From assembly GCF_900104305.1 (NCBI RefSeq), contig NZ_FNJC01000005.1, forward strand, positions 124,001 through 188,000: a DNA stretch of 64,000 bases, read 5' to 3'. The notes under the pieces are model-generated. The model saw only the letters and a list, made by a program, of their open reading frames with translations, had not been told where the DNA came from and ran no database searches. Position numbers and translations under genes: made by a program. Below are positions 47,714 through 57,878 of this stretch, piece after piece. Every line of letters begins with the position of its first letter. Positions within the stretch are counted from its first letter, which is position 1. Source of the DNA: Filomicrobium insigne. GTDB lineage: Bacteria; Pseudomonadota; Alphaproteobacteria; Rhizobiales; Hyphomicrobiaceae.

Positions 47714-49678
47714 ATGTTGCGCAACGTCGCTGCTATTGGATTCATTTGTTTGAGCGCCGGCCCGCTTGCGGCCGAAGCAGCTCCCCACCATAACGCCACG
47801 CCGTCCCAGAACGTTATCGAAAGGGCGCTGGCGAACCTTTTGAATACACGCGCTGCCTGGAATGAAAACTCCGGCCAGCAGGATGCTATCATTGTCGTCG
47901 ATACCCGGAACGCATTAGACGATTACCTGGCCCGTCGCGACGCCTGGAACGCATCTGCTCAGTCCAGCGAGCCCACGGACCTGAAAGAATATCTGGCACG
48001 CCGTGACAGCTGGGGCGCAAGTCCCGAGGCTGTGCCGATGGATAATGCCAGTGTACTCGCCGAATACTTGGCGAAACGAGAAAGCTGGGGCCCCGGACCA
48101 GAGCCGAAGCGCATTGCTGCCCCCTTGGCGGCTGGTGCGAGCCGCACACTCCCCAGATTGGCGACGGCCCCCGTAACCAATTCCGGTTCGCCGGTCATCC
48201 ATTCTGCAGAAGAGCGGCCGGTGCCACACTTGACCGAGGTTCCGCAGCTGCGCATTCGCAAAGCGCTACGAGAATTGCTTGCCACCCGTGAAGCCTGGGG
48301 CAGCGAGCCAGCACTCGGCCATGCCGTCTTTGCAGGAGATCTCAAAGCTTATTTGAAGCGTCGGGACAGCTGGGGCGAGGGTCCGAAGCCAAAGCCAATC
48401 CGTGTCAAATTGGCAGCCGGTGCCCCGTCGCGTCTCCGCATCGAGAAGATCTCTCCGCAAGTCGAAGCAGCGAGACCTATCATTCATCATGCCGACGAAC
48501 AGCGCCCTCCAGAGCTCACCGATATTCCCGCCAGCCAAACAAACGGCGCTTTAGAAAAGCTCCTGGCTGAGCGCGCATCCTGGGGATCGAAACCCGTTGT
48601 CGCCGAAGCGCGCGTCGCCGGAGACCTCGGTGCCTATCTCGCACGCCGTGATCGCTGGGGCGTCGGACCGGAACCCAAGAAGATCCGTGTGAAGCTGGCT
48701 GCCGGCGCAAAACGGCGTTTGCCGGTTATCCCGAGCCGCTCTGTCGATACGAGCGGTCCGGCCCCAATCATTCACCCTGCTGAGGATCGCCCGGCACCGG
48801 TATTGACGGCGATACCAGTCAACGAGGTCAAGACATCGCTGACGGCATTGCTGAGCGAACGGGCCTCATACGGCACCGAACCGACCCTCAGCGTTGCTCG
48901 GGAAGCCACCGATCTCGATCGGTTCCTTGCCCGCCGCACCGCATGGGGAGAGGGCTCCGAACCCAAAAAAGTTCGGGTAAAGCTAGCCGCCGGCGCAAAT
49001 CGGCGCCTGCCGAAGATCACGGCTCTTCCTGAAGCAGGTCCTGTGACGCCGCCCATCATTCACCCCGCGGACGAGCGCCCAGCGCCCGTATTGGCCCAAC
49101 TCGATTCAAACACGGTCAACGCTGCTCTGACCGACCTTTTGAATGACCGGGCCTCGTGGGGTTCATCACCATCGATCACAAGCTCCGAAGCTGATGTTTC
49201 GTTGCCGGTGGTCACGCTCGACGCCTACCTTGCGCGCCGTGCCCGCTGGAACATGTTGGCCCACACGCAAGTCGCGGCCATCTCGCTGGCCCGGAATGTT
49301 CGCTCTGATGCTCTGACGTGTACAGAAGCGCTACGTCAGATCACGGAAGCCAGCTCCATTCAGTTCGCCACCGGAAGCGCCAAACTGACCTCCGAAAGCA
49401 ACCGTGACCTCAAGCAGCTGGTTACCACTGCCCGCGAGTGCGCCGGTCTCCGGATTCGCATTGAAGGTCACACGGATTCGCTTGGCGACGCCGCAATGAA
49501 TCAGGCCCTATCGGAAGCGCGCGCGCAAAGCGTCGCCGAATTTCTGACGGAAGCCGGCCTTAACGCCGAAGCGTTGGAAACCGCAGGGCTGGGTGAATCG
49601 CGCCCGCTCGTCCCCAATACATCCCGCGCCAATCGCGCACTTAACCGGCGCATTGAATTCAAAGTGCTGACGAACTGA
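47714..49678 (+). CDS. OmpA-domain protein with SWG-box repeats, copy 2
   Basis: 654 residues. Signal peptide to about 22. Residues 30-515 are built on a repeat of about 95 residues that has two boxes: YLARRDSWG-x-GPEPK-x-IRVKLAAGA (boxes near 121, 216, 311, 407) and PIIHPAEERPAP, I-P, LLxERASWG (near 191, 286, 382, 478). Shorter units occur at 46, 75 and 96. The C-terminal 120 residues form an OmpA-like domain with GHTDSLGD, LSEARAQSV and NRALNRRIEF. Two Cys (536 and about 576) match two in copy 1. No beta-barrel. ATG at 47714 with GGAGG upstream. Envelope protein of unknown partner. Confidence 0.82.
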   Translation: MLRNVAAIGFICLSAGPLAAEAAPHHNATPSQNVIERALANLLNTRAAWNENSGQQDAIIVVDTRNALDDYLARRDAWNASAQSSEPTDLKEYLARRDSWGASPEAVPMDNASVLAEYLAKRESWGPGPEPKRIAAPLAAGASRTLPRLATAPVTNSGSPVIHSAEERPVPHLTEVPQLRIRKALRELLATREAWGSEPALGHAVFAGDLKAYLKRRDSWGEGPKPKPIRVKLAAGAPSRLRIEKISPQVEAARPIIHHADEQRPPELTDIPASQTNGALEKLLAERASWGSKPVVAEARVAGDLGAYLARRDRWGVGPEPKKIRVKLAAGAKRRLPVIPSRSVDTSGPAPIIHPAEDRPAPVLTAIPVNEVKTSLTALLSERASYGTEPTLSVAREATDLDRFLARRTAWGEGSEPKKVRVKLAAGANRRLPKITALPEAGPVTPPIIHPADERPAPVLAQLDSNTVNAALTDLLNDRASWGSSPSITSSEADVSLPVVTLDAYLARRARWNMLAHTQVAAISLARNVRSDALTCTEALRQITEASSIQFATGSAKLTSESNRDLKQLVTTARECAGLRIRIEGHTDSLGDAAMNQALSEARAQSVAEFLTEAGLNAEALETAGLGESRPLVPNTSRANRALNRRIEFKVLTN

Positions 49679-49736
49679 TCCTGGCAAAACGGGTTGGAAA
49701 TCTCCCGTAGGGTCCAGGGACAAGCAGAACAAAAAG

Positions 49737-49769
49737 AAAAAGGCCCGGGCAGAAAGCCCGGGCCTTTTT
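49737..49769. terminator. bidirectional terminator between OmpA-family copy 2 and rplS
   Basis: AAAAAGGCCCGGGC, loop AGAAA, GCCCGGGCCTTTTT: a perfect hairpin flanked by A and T tracts. It serves both convergent genes. Confidence 0.9.
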
Positions 49770-49791
49770 GTATCCCATAGAGGTAAGCGCT

Positions 49792-50451
49792 TTACTGCGC
49801 TTCGCCTTCTGCATCCGAAGCTGGTACTTCTTCGACCGCTGCAGCAGCAATAAGCTTCTGCGCCTGACCAACCCAGTCTTCCTTCTCGATGCGTCCTTCC
49901 ATCTTCAGGAAGTCTTCCACGTTCGCAATATCGTCGTCCGAGAAGTTGGCGATCTGCTCAAGCTGAACGCAGTTCAGCTGTTTCAGACGCAGCACCATTT
50001 CTTCATCGATCCCCTGGATCTGCGTCAGATCATCAGGCTGACCTTTTTGCTTCTTGAAGCCCTTCCAAGCAGCGTTCAGGCGACGTGCGCGTGCGTCCGT
50101 ACGCTCCACAATACGGGCCGAACGTCCGCGGCGTCCGCGCAGATAGTAGAGCTTCGCGCGCCGAACTTTACCGCGCCGGATAACTTCGATCTCAGTGATG
50201 AACGGCGAGTAGATCGGAAATACACGCTCAACACCTTCGCCGTAGGAAATCTTACGAACAGTGAAGCTTTCATTCAGCCCACCGCCTGAGCGGGCGATGA
50301 CAACACCCTCATAGGCCTGCAAACGTTCGTTCTTACCCTCAAGCACGCGCACGGTGACTTTAACGGTATCGCCAGGGCCGAACTCCGGTACGCCACGTTT
50401 GGCTGAAATAGCGCGGATCTGCTCCTGCTCGAGCTCTTGAATGATGTTCAT
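49792..50451 (-). CDS. rplS: 50S ribosomal protein L19 with C-terminal helix-hairpin-helix extension
   Basis: 219 residues, against about 115-125 for typical L19. The first 125 are classical L19 ([36 protein letters not shown]). Residues 140-202 form an added domain, [20 protein letters not shown] ... [18 protein letters not shown], which resembles the helix-hairpin-helix tail found on L21 and other proteins of Hyphomicrobiales. ATG at 50451. A promoter-like pair lies about 110 bp upstream, separate from trmD. Confidence 0.93.
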   Translation of the reverse strand: MNIIQELEQEQIRAISAKRGVPEFGPGDTVKVTVRVLEGKNERLQAYEGVVIARSGGGLNESFTVRKISYGEGVERVFPIYSPFITEIEVIRRGKVRRAKLYYLRGRRGRSARIVERTDARARRLNAAWKGFKKQKGQPDDLTQIQGIDEEMVLRLKQLNCVQLEQIANFSDDDIANVEDFLKMEGRIEKEDWVGQAQKLIAAAAVEEVPASDAEGEAQ

Positions 50452-50559
50452 TTTTTGCGATCCTTGATTGTCATCATAGCAGAGGAGCATCACTGTCTGT
50501 CCTTGGAAATCGAGGACGGACACGGCTCTTGCGGCCCATTTAAGGGAATTGAATGCGGC

Positions 50560-50588
50560 ATCATAGCCGAAAAGTAGGGCTTTGTCGA
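50560..50588 (-). promoter_or_regulatory. candidate rplS promoter
   Basis: On the minus strand, TCGACA (50588-50583) and TATGAT (50565-50560) are spaced exactly 17 bases apart: each 5/6 to the sigma-70 consensus. This gives a leader of about 100 nt for rplS, located in the gap after trmD. Confidence 0.55.
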
Positions 50589-50620
50589 TGCCCTCGCCCG
50601 GTTTTTTGATAGCCAACGGC

Positions 50621-51370
50621 TTAACCGTTCTTTTCTGGGTCTACTTTGGCCATCGACAGGCTCTTAAGGAGATCAGGTCGCCGTTCTCGGGTCAGGGCCT
50701 CAGCTGCCCGGCGGCGCCAGGCGTCCACCTTCCCATGATCGCCCGAAACCAGCACCTCAGGAATAGCCCGCCCCTCCCACTCCCGGGGCTTCGTATACTG
50801 TGGATACTCTAAAAGCCCCGTTTCAAAGCTTTCGTGGACAAGGCTGTCAGGTGCGCCAAGCACACCCGGCAACAGACGCACGCACGCATCCATCAGCACC
50901 ATTGCCGCCAACTCCCCGCCTGAAAGCACGAAATCTCCAATCGAAATCTCACGCAAATGGCGCCCCTCGATTACCCTCTGATCGATGCCTTCGAAACGCC
51001 CAGCCAGCAGCATGACCCCCGGCCCGGCCGCCAATTCTCGCGCAGTCTCCTGACGAAGAGGTTCACCGCGCGGCGAAAGCACGATGCCGGGGAGATCTGG
51101 CGCTTGACGCCGCGCCTCATCGATAGCGGCCGCTAGAACGTCCGCGCGCATAACCATCCCGGCACCGCCACCAGCCGGACGGTCATCCACCGCAAGGTGA
51201 CGACCGATGCCGAACTGGCGCAGCGCGACGCATTGTAGCGACCAGATTCCCGCGTCCAGCGCCTGCCCGGTCAAAGAATAGCCGAGCGGCCCCGGAAACA
51301 TCTCCGGAAACAACGTAAGAATTTGTGCCCGCCAAGCAGGCCTACCATCGCTCGTTGGCATGTGTGGCAT
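50621..51370 (-). CDS. trmD: tRNA (guanine37-N1)-methyltransferase
   Basis: 249 residues. SPOUT-class enzyme forming m1G37. Knot region: [34 protein letters not shown], and [31 protein letters not shown]. The N-terminal [14 protein letters not shown] is diagnostic. ATG at 51370. It lies 170 bp upstream of rplS. rimM, which normally precedes it, is absent here, and rpsP-ffh are 45 kb away. Confidence 0.95.
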   Translation of the reverse strand: MPHMPTSDGRPAWRAQILTLFPEMFPGPLGYSLTGQALDAGIWSLQCVALRQFGIGRHLAVDDRPAGGGAGMVMRADVLAAAIDEARRQAPDLPGIVLSPRGEPLRQETARELAAGPGVMLLAGRFEGIDQRVIEGRHLREISIGDFVLSGGELAAMVLMDACVRLLPGVLGAPDSLVHESFETGLLEYPQYTKPREWEGRAIPEVLVSGDHGKVDAWRRRAAEALTRERRPDLLKSLSMAKVDPEKNG

Positions 51371-51413
51371 GACGTTGACGCCTTACAGGCCTTCGCCGGA
51401 TACAAGAAGAGCG

Positions 51414-51701
51414 TCAGACACCTTCGACAACGGTAATGTCGATAGTACCGGCACCCTCACGCAAAGCTTTGGCCTCTGCGTATTCCGGCGACTTGGCATA
51501 ACCCAATGCGTGGTCATAGCTGGGAAATTCTAGAACGACGTTACGAGCTACGCCATTTCCCTCGACGATTTCGCATCGTCCGCCACGAACGATCGGTGTG
51601 CCGCCGAACTTGTCCAGTGCAATTTTCGACTTCGCCACGTACTGCCCCCAAGCATCAGCATCGGTGACAACGGCGTGGGCGATCACATATCCCTTCGGCA
51701 T
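51414..51701 (-). CDS. DUF1330 family protein
   Basis: 95 residues, a ferredoxin-like/dimeric alpha-beta barrel fold by family. Typical stretches are KGYVIAHAVVTDADAWGQYV, FGGTPIVRGG and VVLEFPSYDHALGYAKSPEY. Cytosolic, with no catalytic residue known. ATG at 51701. It lies between pyrF and trmD, 41 bp after the pyrF stop. Function unknown; the family is widespread in proteobacteria. Confidence 0.85.
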   Translation of the reverse strand: MPKGYVIAHAVVTDADAWGQYVAKSKIALDKFGGTPIVRGGRCEIVEGNGVARNVVLEFPSYDHALGYAKSPEYAEAKALREGAGTIDITVVEGV

Positions 51702-51742
51702 TTCGTTTTGTTTCCTTGGTTGGCTTATAAACTTGCAGAGTC

Positions 51743-52468
51743 TTAGGTCGCACTTCGACGCTCAAGGGCCGCAGCGATATGCGCAACGAAAGCCCGCGCC
51801 GCATCAGCTGGATCATCCGCCCGCGTAATAGGCCGCCCCACCACAATCAGATCGGCCCCTGCAGCGACAGCGCTGTCCGGAGTCATCACCCGTTGCTGAT
51901 CGTCCAATGCGCTACCAGGTAAACGGATACCCGGCGTCACGATCAGAAAATCAGAACCGACCTCTCGGCGCACCATGTCCGCCTCTTGCCCCGAGGCAAC
52001 GATACCATCGACCCCGCACGCACGTGCCAACTGCGCACGATGCAAAACAAGGTCTGCAGGAGAAAGCCGATTGCCCTGAATTTCGAGATCCGCAGCAGTG
52101 AGATTTGTCAGAACCGTAACCGCAAGCAGCTTCATCCCGCTGCTTCCCCGCCCGACCACAGCCGCGTCGAGCGTCTTGCGATCATGCCCGTGAATTGTGA
52201 GATACGTCACACCCAATTCGGCGGCATTGGCCACCGCACGTTCAACCGTATGGCCAATGTCCAGGAACTTCATATCAAGGAAGACTTGCTTCCCTTCTCT
52301 GATCAGCCGGCGGGCCAATTCCAGGCCGCCAGCCATCACCAGTTCCAGACCGATCTTATAGACTGAGACGTCGTCACCGAGCCGGCCGATTAAGTTCTCG
52401 GCCTCCTCGACCGTCGGAACATCGAGCGCCACAATGAGCTTGTTACGTGCCCGCTCCAAGTTTTCCAT
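51743..52468 (-). CDS. pyrF: orotidine 5'-phosphate decarboxylase
   Basis: 241 residues. Last step of UMP synthesis. The catalytic D-x-K-x-x-D-I element is in VFLDMKFLDIGHTVERAV. Also seen: LIVALDVPTVEEAE at the N terminus, and GIRLPGSALDDQQRVMTPDSAVAAGADLIVVGRPIT at the phosphate-binding end. ATG at 52468. It lies 41 bp upstream of the DUF1330 gene and 51 bp after the adenosine-kinase-like gene. Confidence 0.95.
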   Translation of the reverse strand: MENLERARNKLIVALDVPTVEEAENLIGRLGDDVSVYKIGLELVMAGGLELARRLIREGKQVFLDMKFLDIGHTVERAVANAAELGVTYLTIHGHDRKTLDAAVVGRGSSGMKLLAVTVLTNLTAADLEIQGNRLSPADLVLHRAQLARACGVDGIVASGQEADMVRREVGSDFLIVTPGIRLPGSALDDQQRVMTPDSAVAAGADLIVVGRPITRADDPADAARAFVAHIAAALERRSAT

Positions 52469-52519
52469 TTACGCTCCGAAGCGTCAGCCAACCACTGCCA
52501 CAGTCTCTATCTCGCCCGC

Positions 52520-53518
52520 TCAGGCTGAAAGAGCCAACTCTCTTGCTAAAGTGCTGAGTTGAGTTTCCGGCCGCGCACCGACATGGCTGATAATCTCAGC
52601 TGCCGCACACGAACCAAGTCGGCCAGCGGTAGCAAGGTCCTTGCCCGTTGCCAAGCCATACAGGAAACCGGCCGCATAGAGATCCCCAGCTCCAGTCGAA
52701 TCCACGAGCCGCTCAATCGGATGAACGGGGATCTCGATCCGTTGGCCCTTGGAGATGATGACCGATCCCTTCTCGCTGCGTGTCAGAGCAGCAAGCTCCG
52801 TATGGACGGCCACACGCTGAGCAGCATCCTCAAAATCTTCCGTCTGATAAAGCGATGTGATCTCATCCTCGTTGGCGAGCAGAATATCGATACCGTCACG
52901 GATCAGATCAACGAATTCGCTACGGTGACGATCGACACAAAAACCATCTGACAATGTCAGAGCCACCTTGCGCCCGGCACTGCGCGCAATCTCGACCGCC
53001 TGACGGAAAGCCGCTTTGGCCTCCGGCTGATCGAACAGATAGCCCTCAAGATAAACGATACCAGCAGCACGAATGGCGTCGGGATCAACCTCGCCCTGAT
53101 CGAGGTCGGTGGAGATGCCCAGGTATGTGTTCATCGTGCGTTCGCCGTCTGGCGTCACCAGGATGAGACAGCGTGACGTCGGCGCCTTGCCGCTAACGGG
53201 TGAGCTGGAAAATTCAACCCCCGCCGCGCGAATGTCGTGCGCAAAGACCTTGCCGAAGTCATCATCAGCGACTTTTCCGATGAACGCCGCCCGGCCTCCG
53301 AAGGAAGCAATACCGACCATGGAATTGGCGACCGAACCACCAGAAATCTCAACGCCCGGCCCCATGTCACCATAGATCGCTGCCACCGTTTCCGCATCAA
53401 CGAGGCGCATGTTTCCTTTCGGAGCTTCATGACGCGCCAAAAACTCTTCATCGCAGCGCCCAATAATATCAACAATAGCGTTGCCAATGCCGATTACGTC
53501 GTAGCGGAGTCCGGTCAT
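52520..53518 (-). CDS. PfkB-family kinase (adenosine kinase-like)
   Basis: 332 residues. Ribokinase fold: the N-terminal DVIGIGNAIVDIIG, a GG-type substrate site in EISGGSVANSMVGIASFGG, and the C-terminal anion hole and catalytic base in LVDSTGAGDLYAAGFLYG. The length and the order of elements match alphaproteobacterial adenosine kinase; sugar kinases are the alternative. It could recycle adenosine made by SAM-dependent methylations. ATG at 53518. Same strand as pyrF. Confidence 0.85.
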   Translation of the reverse strand: MTGLRYDVIGIGNAIVDIIGRCDEEFLARHEAPKGNMRLVDAETVAAIYGDMGPGVEISGGSVANSMVGIASFGGRAAFIGKVADDDFGKVFAHDIRAAGVEFSSSPVSGKAPTSRCLILVTPDGERTMNTYLGISTDLDQGEVDPDAIRAAGIVYLEGYLFDQPEAKAAFRQAVEIARSAGRKVALTLSDGFCVDRHRSEFVDLIRDGIDILLANEDEITSLYQTEDFEDAAQRVAVHTELAALTRSEKGSVIISKGQRIEIPVHPIERLVDSTGAGDLYAAGFLYGLATGKDLATAGRLGSCAAAEIISHVGARPETQLSTLARELALSA

Positions 53519-53581
53519 GTTACCTCTCGAATTGTTTACGATTTGCGCGGCACTATAGGCACTCAGCTTCGCAGAGCAAGT

Positions 53582-54622
53582 TTAGCGGCCCGAATAACCG
53601 CTCGCACGCGCCAGCCGGGTCAGCGACAACACGAGGCGCTCAGCGACGATATCTTCCAGAGCACCATTGTGCCGCGCGGTCTTGGCCGCGGCTTGAATCG
53701 CCCCAAGAGCCTGCGCCAACCGCTGCACCGTCCACATACGCGCTTGTGCCGTGAGCGCATCTTTCTGCTTGAAATGGAGCGGTGGCCGAAAACTCCGCAT
53801 GACATCGGCAACGGGCCGGCCGGCATCAATCTGCGTACACACGCGATGCAGTCGCATAAAATGCCGTTGGAGGGCGAGAATGATAGCTTGCGCGCTTTCT
53901 CCTGCGGCTATCGCCCGACTGAATTCATTGACAGCCCGATCACCTTGTCCACCCGCGGCGGCGAGCACAATGCGATCGATTGTAAGTTCAGAGGCGTCCC
54001 CCACGATCGCCTCGACATCTTCAACTTCAACTTTGCCACGCCCCGAGCAATAAAGGATCAGCTTTTCTATTTCTCCGCGCGACATCGCCCGATCCGCGCC
54101 AAGCCGAGCAACGAGGCTGTCACGAGCCGGTGCGGAAATCGTCAACCCGGCCGCCTTCATCTCCTCATCGACCACCGCGCCAAGATCGCGTTCTTCATCC
54201 GGAAAACACGCGATTGCGGCCGCATGTGCAGGCTGCTCGAACATCTTTCGAAGCGCATCCGTCGGCTTCAGATTTCCTGCCTCTACGATCAAAACGCTGG
54301 GCAGAGCTGTCTCAGCGACAAGCGGTTTGAGCAGATTGGCGTTGATACGCCGTCCGGTGCTCGTACGAACTATTTTACGCCCGCCGAACATAGCGACCGT
54401 CAGAAGTTCATCCGCAAGACGACCTGGGTCTCCGTCCAGATCCATCTCATCAACTCTTAAAATTTCACCGGGTGGGTTTTCGCGCTTCGCCCATGCATCC
54501 GCGGCCTGTCGGGCGCGTTCCGAGACAAGCCCGGCATCCGTGCCGTAGAAGAGCAACGCCGTGATCTTGGCGTCGGGCGATTTCAGAAAACTCGCAGATT
54601 GATGACTTTTAATAGCGACCAT
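53582..54622 (-). CDS. holA: DNA polymerase III delta subunit
   Basis: 346 residues. Clamp-loader subunit that opens the beta clamp. The delta fold is suggested by LLFYGTDAGLVSERARQAADAW near the start, M-F-G-G-R-K-I-V-R-T, and E-I-E-K-L-I-L-Y-C in the lid region. ATG at 54622. It lies 60 bp downstream of lptE and below leuS in the conserved leuS-lptE-holA order of alphaproteobacteria, which strongly supports the call. Confidence 0.9.
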   Translation of the reverse strand: MVAIKSHQSASFLKSPDAKITALLFYGTDAGLVSERARQAADAWAKRENPPGEILRVDEMDLDGDPGRLADELLTVAMFGGRKIVRTSTGRRINANLLKPLVAETALPSVLIVEAGNLKPTDALRKMFEQPAHAAAIACFPDEERDLGAVVDEEMKAAGLTISAPARDSLVARLGADRAMSRGEIEKLILYCSGRGKVEVEDVEAIVGDASELTIDRIVLAAAGGQGDRAVNEFSRAIAAGESAQAIILALQRHFMRLHRVCTQIDAGRPVADVMRSFRPPLHFKQKDALTAQARMWTVQRLAQALGAIQAAAKTARHNGALEDIVAERLVLSLTRLARASGYSGR

Positions 54623-54682
54623 AATCAACCGGCTCGCTGATCTGCCGCACGACAAACGAATAGCGTCCCGAAAAAACGGAAC

Positions 54683-55210
54683 TTAAGCCTGTGTCGCAAG
54701 AAACGCTGACAACCGTGACTTCAGGTCGTTGCCCACAGTACCGGCGGCTCTGTCCTCCGCGTCACGACGCGCGCGAACGTTAGAGAAAATGGAGTCGAAA
54801 CGCTCGAAACCGGCACGCCCATAGCTCGTGCCCGACAAGATTACCTTCTTATCCTTGAGGTGGATCAGCCGGAACGATGCATCAAGACTGTAGATCTGAC
54901 CGCGAGAGTCACCACTACGCTGCACGAGCGTTGACGTTACACTTTCGCGAATAGCAATTTCCAAGCGATACTCCGGCGGCAAAGCGTTGCCGCCTCCTCG
55001 AGCCTGGAAGATCAGCTCGTTGCGAAGCTGCTGACCAACACGGCCTGGGATCGGTGCGATATCAACTTGCGCCAACCTCTCCGACAAACTGCCGGTGCCG
55101 TTCAAGTCTGCGTACATCGGACGAAAACCGCCGGGGCCACAGGCAGCAACCAGCGGCGCGATTAGTACCGCGACCGCCATCACTCTAAAAACCGACCGTC
55201 TGCTGCACAT
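54683..55210 (-). CDS. lptE: LPS-assembly lipoprotein LptE
   Basis: 175 residues from the ATG at 55210, which gives a normal lipoprotein signal ending in LVAACGPGGFRPMY, with a GGAGAG site upstream. A longer form from 55276 would overlap leuS by 14 bp. The mature part has the LptE alpha/beta pattern (ERLAQVDIAPIPGRVGQQLRNEL, then Y-R-L-E-I-A-I-R-E). LptE plugs the LptD barrel in the outer membrane. It lies directly behind leuS and before holA. Confidence 0.88.
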   Translation of the reverse strand: MCSRRSVFRVMAVAVLIAPLVAACGPGGFRPMYADLNGTGSLSERLAQVDIAPIPGRVGQQLRNELIFQARGGGNALPPEYRLEIAIRESVTSTLVQRSGDSRGQIYSLDASFRLIHLKDKKVILSGTSYGRAGFERFDSIFSNVRARRDAEDRAAGTVGNDLKSRLSAFLATQA

Positions 55211-55262
55211 CCGGCTGGACTCTCCGATCCTGTCGGCGACCGAACCCGACGCACGAAGCGCC

Positions 55263-57878
55263 TCAGGCAACGACATTAACGATCCTTTGCGGCACAACTA
55301 TAACCTTCTTCACCGGCTTGCCTTCTAAGGCGCGAGTAACCGGTTCCAAGGCCAAAGCGGCTGCCTCGATCTCTTCCTTGGAGGCGCTCCGCGCTATGGT
55401 AAGCTCGTCCCTCCGCTTGCCATTCACCTGTACGGCAATGGTCATAACATCGTCAACGAGCAAGGCCGGTTCCGCCACGGGCCAAGGTTGTTTGGCCAAT
55501 AAGGTGTTGTAACCGAGCCGCGCCCAGCATTCCTCCGCCAGGTGTGGCATCATCGGTGCAATCATCTGCACCAACAGCTCAGCCCCTTCCCGCAGGGCCC
55601 AATCGAGCCCGTCTTCCGACTTCTGTAGGGTCGAACTGAGCACATTGGTAAATTCGTAGAGCGTCGCCACAGCAACGTTAAACCGCAGCCCCTCGATGTG
55701 CCCGCCTACACTATGAAGCGTCTTATGGGCCGCCCGGCGCAATGCGATGCCCTCGGGGCCGAATTCAGGCATGACATCCGCGCGTTGCGGCGTTTTTTGC
55801 GCGATCTCGTCGATCAACCGCCAAGCGCGTTGCACGTATCGGCGGGCCCCCTCAACGCCGACCTCCGTATAGATCACATCGCGCTCTGGCGGACTGTCCG
55901 ACAGCACAAACCAACGAGCCGTATCCGCGCCGTACTCGCCAACAAATGCGTCGAGATCGACGACATTTTTCTTCGACTTCGACATCTTCTCGATGGGCCC
56001 GATCGTAACGGGGTTCGCACTCACCGCGTGGCGCGCAGCTCGGTTTTTACCGTCGCCATCAATCTTCACCTCATCCGGCGACAACCATTCGCCGTTCTGC
56101 GACTTGTACGTTTCGTGGGTCACCATGCCTTGTGTGAACAGCGCGCGGAACGGCTCTCGCAACTGCCCTATGCCTTGGCCAGCATCCGATATCGCTCTGA
56201 AAAAGAAGCGAGAATAGAGCAAGTGCAAGATCGCATGCTCAATCCCGCCAATGTACTGATCCACAGGCAACCAGTACTGCGCAGCGCGCGCATCCACAGG
56301 CGTGTCCGCATCAGGCGCAGTAAAGCGCACGAAGTACCACGATGAATCGACGAACGTATCCATCGTATCGGTTTCTCGCACAGCCGGCCCCTGACACTTC
56401 GGACACGTGACGTGCTTCCACGTCGGATGCCGGTCCAACGGATTACCCGGTTTATCGAACGTTGCATCTGCTGGGAGCTCCACCGGGAGCTGATCATCGG
56501 GTACCGGTACCGCCCCGCAGCTCTCGCAGTGAATGATGGGGATCGGGCACCCCCAATAGCGTTGCCGCGAAATACCCCAATCACGCAGGCGGAAGTTGAC
56601 CTTGCGCTCACCAACCGGCCGCCCCCCGATCGTCATAGCGCCGAGGCGGTCCACAACTTTCTCGAATGCAGATTTGGGATCTAGTCCATCGAGGAAATCG
56701 GAATTGATCATCGAGCCGTCACCATCGACGGCCTCATCACCGATCGCGAAGGTCTCGGCATTCTCGCCCGGCGGCAAGATCACGGGTCTGACCGGCAGAT
56801 CGTATTTGCGGGCAAAATCCAAATCGCGCTGGTCGCCCGAAGGACAGCCAAAGATTGCGCCCGTCCCGTAATCCATCAACACGAAGTTCGCGACCCAAAC
56901 CGGCAACAACCAATCTTTGTCCAGAGGATGCTGAACGCGGAGTCCGGTATCGAAGCCCTTCTTCTCCGCACTTTCCAACTCCACGACGGAGGTTCCCTGG
57001 CGACGGCATTCGTCGCAGAACTCTTTGAGCTTTGGATTATCCGCAGCCGCGGCCAGTGCAAGCGGATGATCAGGTGACACAGCCAAGAAGGACGCGCCAA
57101 ACAACGTATCCGGCCGCGTCGTATAAACTTCGACTTCGCTAATGCCTTTGGGCGCGTTTGCTGGGTCAAGAGCCCAGCGCACCAACATGCCTTCCGATCG
57201 GCCAATCCAATTGGCCTGCATCAGTCGCACTTTTTCCGGCCACTGATCCAACGTATTGAGCGCTTCCAGCAGCTCATCTGCATATTCAGTGATCCGGAAG
57301 AACCACTGCGTCAGCTCCTTAGTCTCGACCAGGGCACCCGAACGCCACCCACGACCGTCGATAACCTGTTCGTTCGCCAGAACGGTATGATCCACGGGGT
57401 CCCAGTTGACCTTTGCAGACCGTCTGTAGGCGAGGCCCTTCTTCAAAAGATCCAGGAACAGCTTCTGCTGCTGCTTGTAGTAATTGACGTCACATGTCGC
57501 GAATTCGCGCTGCCAATCGATAGAAAGCCCCATGGACTTCAGTTGCTGGCGCATCGCTGCGATATTGGCGTACGTCCACTGCGCCGGATGCGTTTTACGC
57601 TCCATCGCCGCATTTTCGGCCGGCATTCCGAACGCATCCCAACCCATTGGATGCAGGACATTAAAACCCCGGGCGCGCTTATACCGCGCGAACACATCTC
57701 CCATTGTGTAGTTGCGCGAGTGTCCAACATGGATGCGGCCCGATGGGTACGGGAACATCTCTAGAACGTAGCACTTGGGCCGTTCATCGTTGTTCGAGGC
57801 CGTGAAGACACCAGCCTCCTCCCACATCTGCTGCCAGTGCTTTTCGCGCGCAGGCGCGTTGTAACGTTCATTTCCCAT
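55263..57878 (-). CDS. leuS: leucyl-tRNA synthetase
   Basis: 871 residues. Class I synthetase with HIGH in [17 protein letters not shown] and KMSKS in [18 protein letters not shown]1 editing domain with [19 protein letters not shown]. The zinc-ribbon-type Cys are in [12 protein letters not shown] and TCPKCQG. The ATG at 57878 fits [17 protein letters not shown]; the upstream frame is not conserved. First gene of the leuS-lptE-holA operon. No T-box is seen, as expected for this group. Confidence 0.96.
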   Translation of the reverse strand: MGNERYNAPAREKHWQQMWEEAGVFTASNNDERPKCYVLEMFPYPSGRIHVGHSRNYTMGDVFARYKRARGFNVLHPMGWDAFGMPAENAAMERKTHPAQWTYANIAAMRQQLKSMGLSIDWQREFATCDVNYYKQQQKLFLDLLKKGLAYRRSAKVNWDPVDHTVLANEQVIDGRGWRSGALVETKELTQWFFRITEYADELLEALNTLDQWPEKVRLMQANWIGRSEGMLVRWALDPANAPKGISEVEVYTTRPDTLFGASFLAVSPDHPLALAAAADNPKLKEFCDECRRQGTSVVELESAEKKGFDTGLRVQHPLDKDWLLPVWVANFVLMDYGTGAIFGCPSGDQRDLDFARKYDLPVRPVILPPGENAETFAIGDEAVDGDGSMINSDFLDGLDPKSAFEKVVDRLGAMTIGGRPVGERKVNFRLRDWGISRQRYWGCPIPIIHCESCGAVPVPDDQLPVELPADATFDKPGNPLDRHPTWKHVTCPKCQGPAVRETDTMDTFVDSSWYFVRFTAPDADTPVDARAAQYWLPVDQYIGGIEHAILHLLYSRFFFRAISDAGQGIGQLREPFRALFTQGMVTHETYKSQNGEWLSPDEVKIDGDGKNRAARHAVSANPVTIGPIEKMSKSKKNVVDLDAFVGEYGADTARWFVLSDSPPERDVIYTEVGVEGARRYVQRAWRLIDEIAQKTPQRADVMPEFGPEGIALRRAAHKTLHSVGGHIEGLRFNVAVATLYEFTNVLSSTLQKSEDGLDWALREGAELLVQMIAPMMPHLAEECWARLGYNTLLAKQPWPVAEPALLVDDVMTIAVQVNGKRRDELTIARSASKEEIEAAALALEPVTRALEGKPVKKVIVVPQRIVNVVA

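Noticed and set aside
47900-49250. Periodic DNA in the second OmpA-family gene as a possible CRISPR or satellite
   Set aside because: Periodicity is at protein level (about 285 bp, diverged codons) inside one open frame; no short identical repeats with unique spacers.
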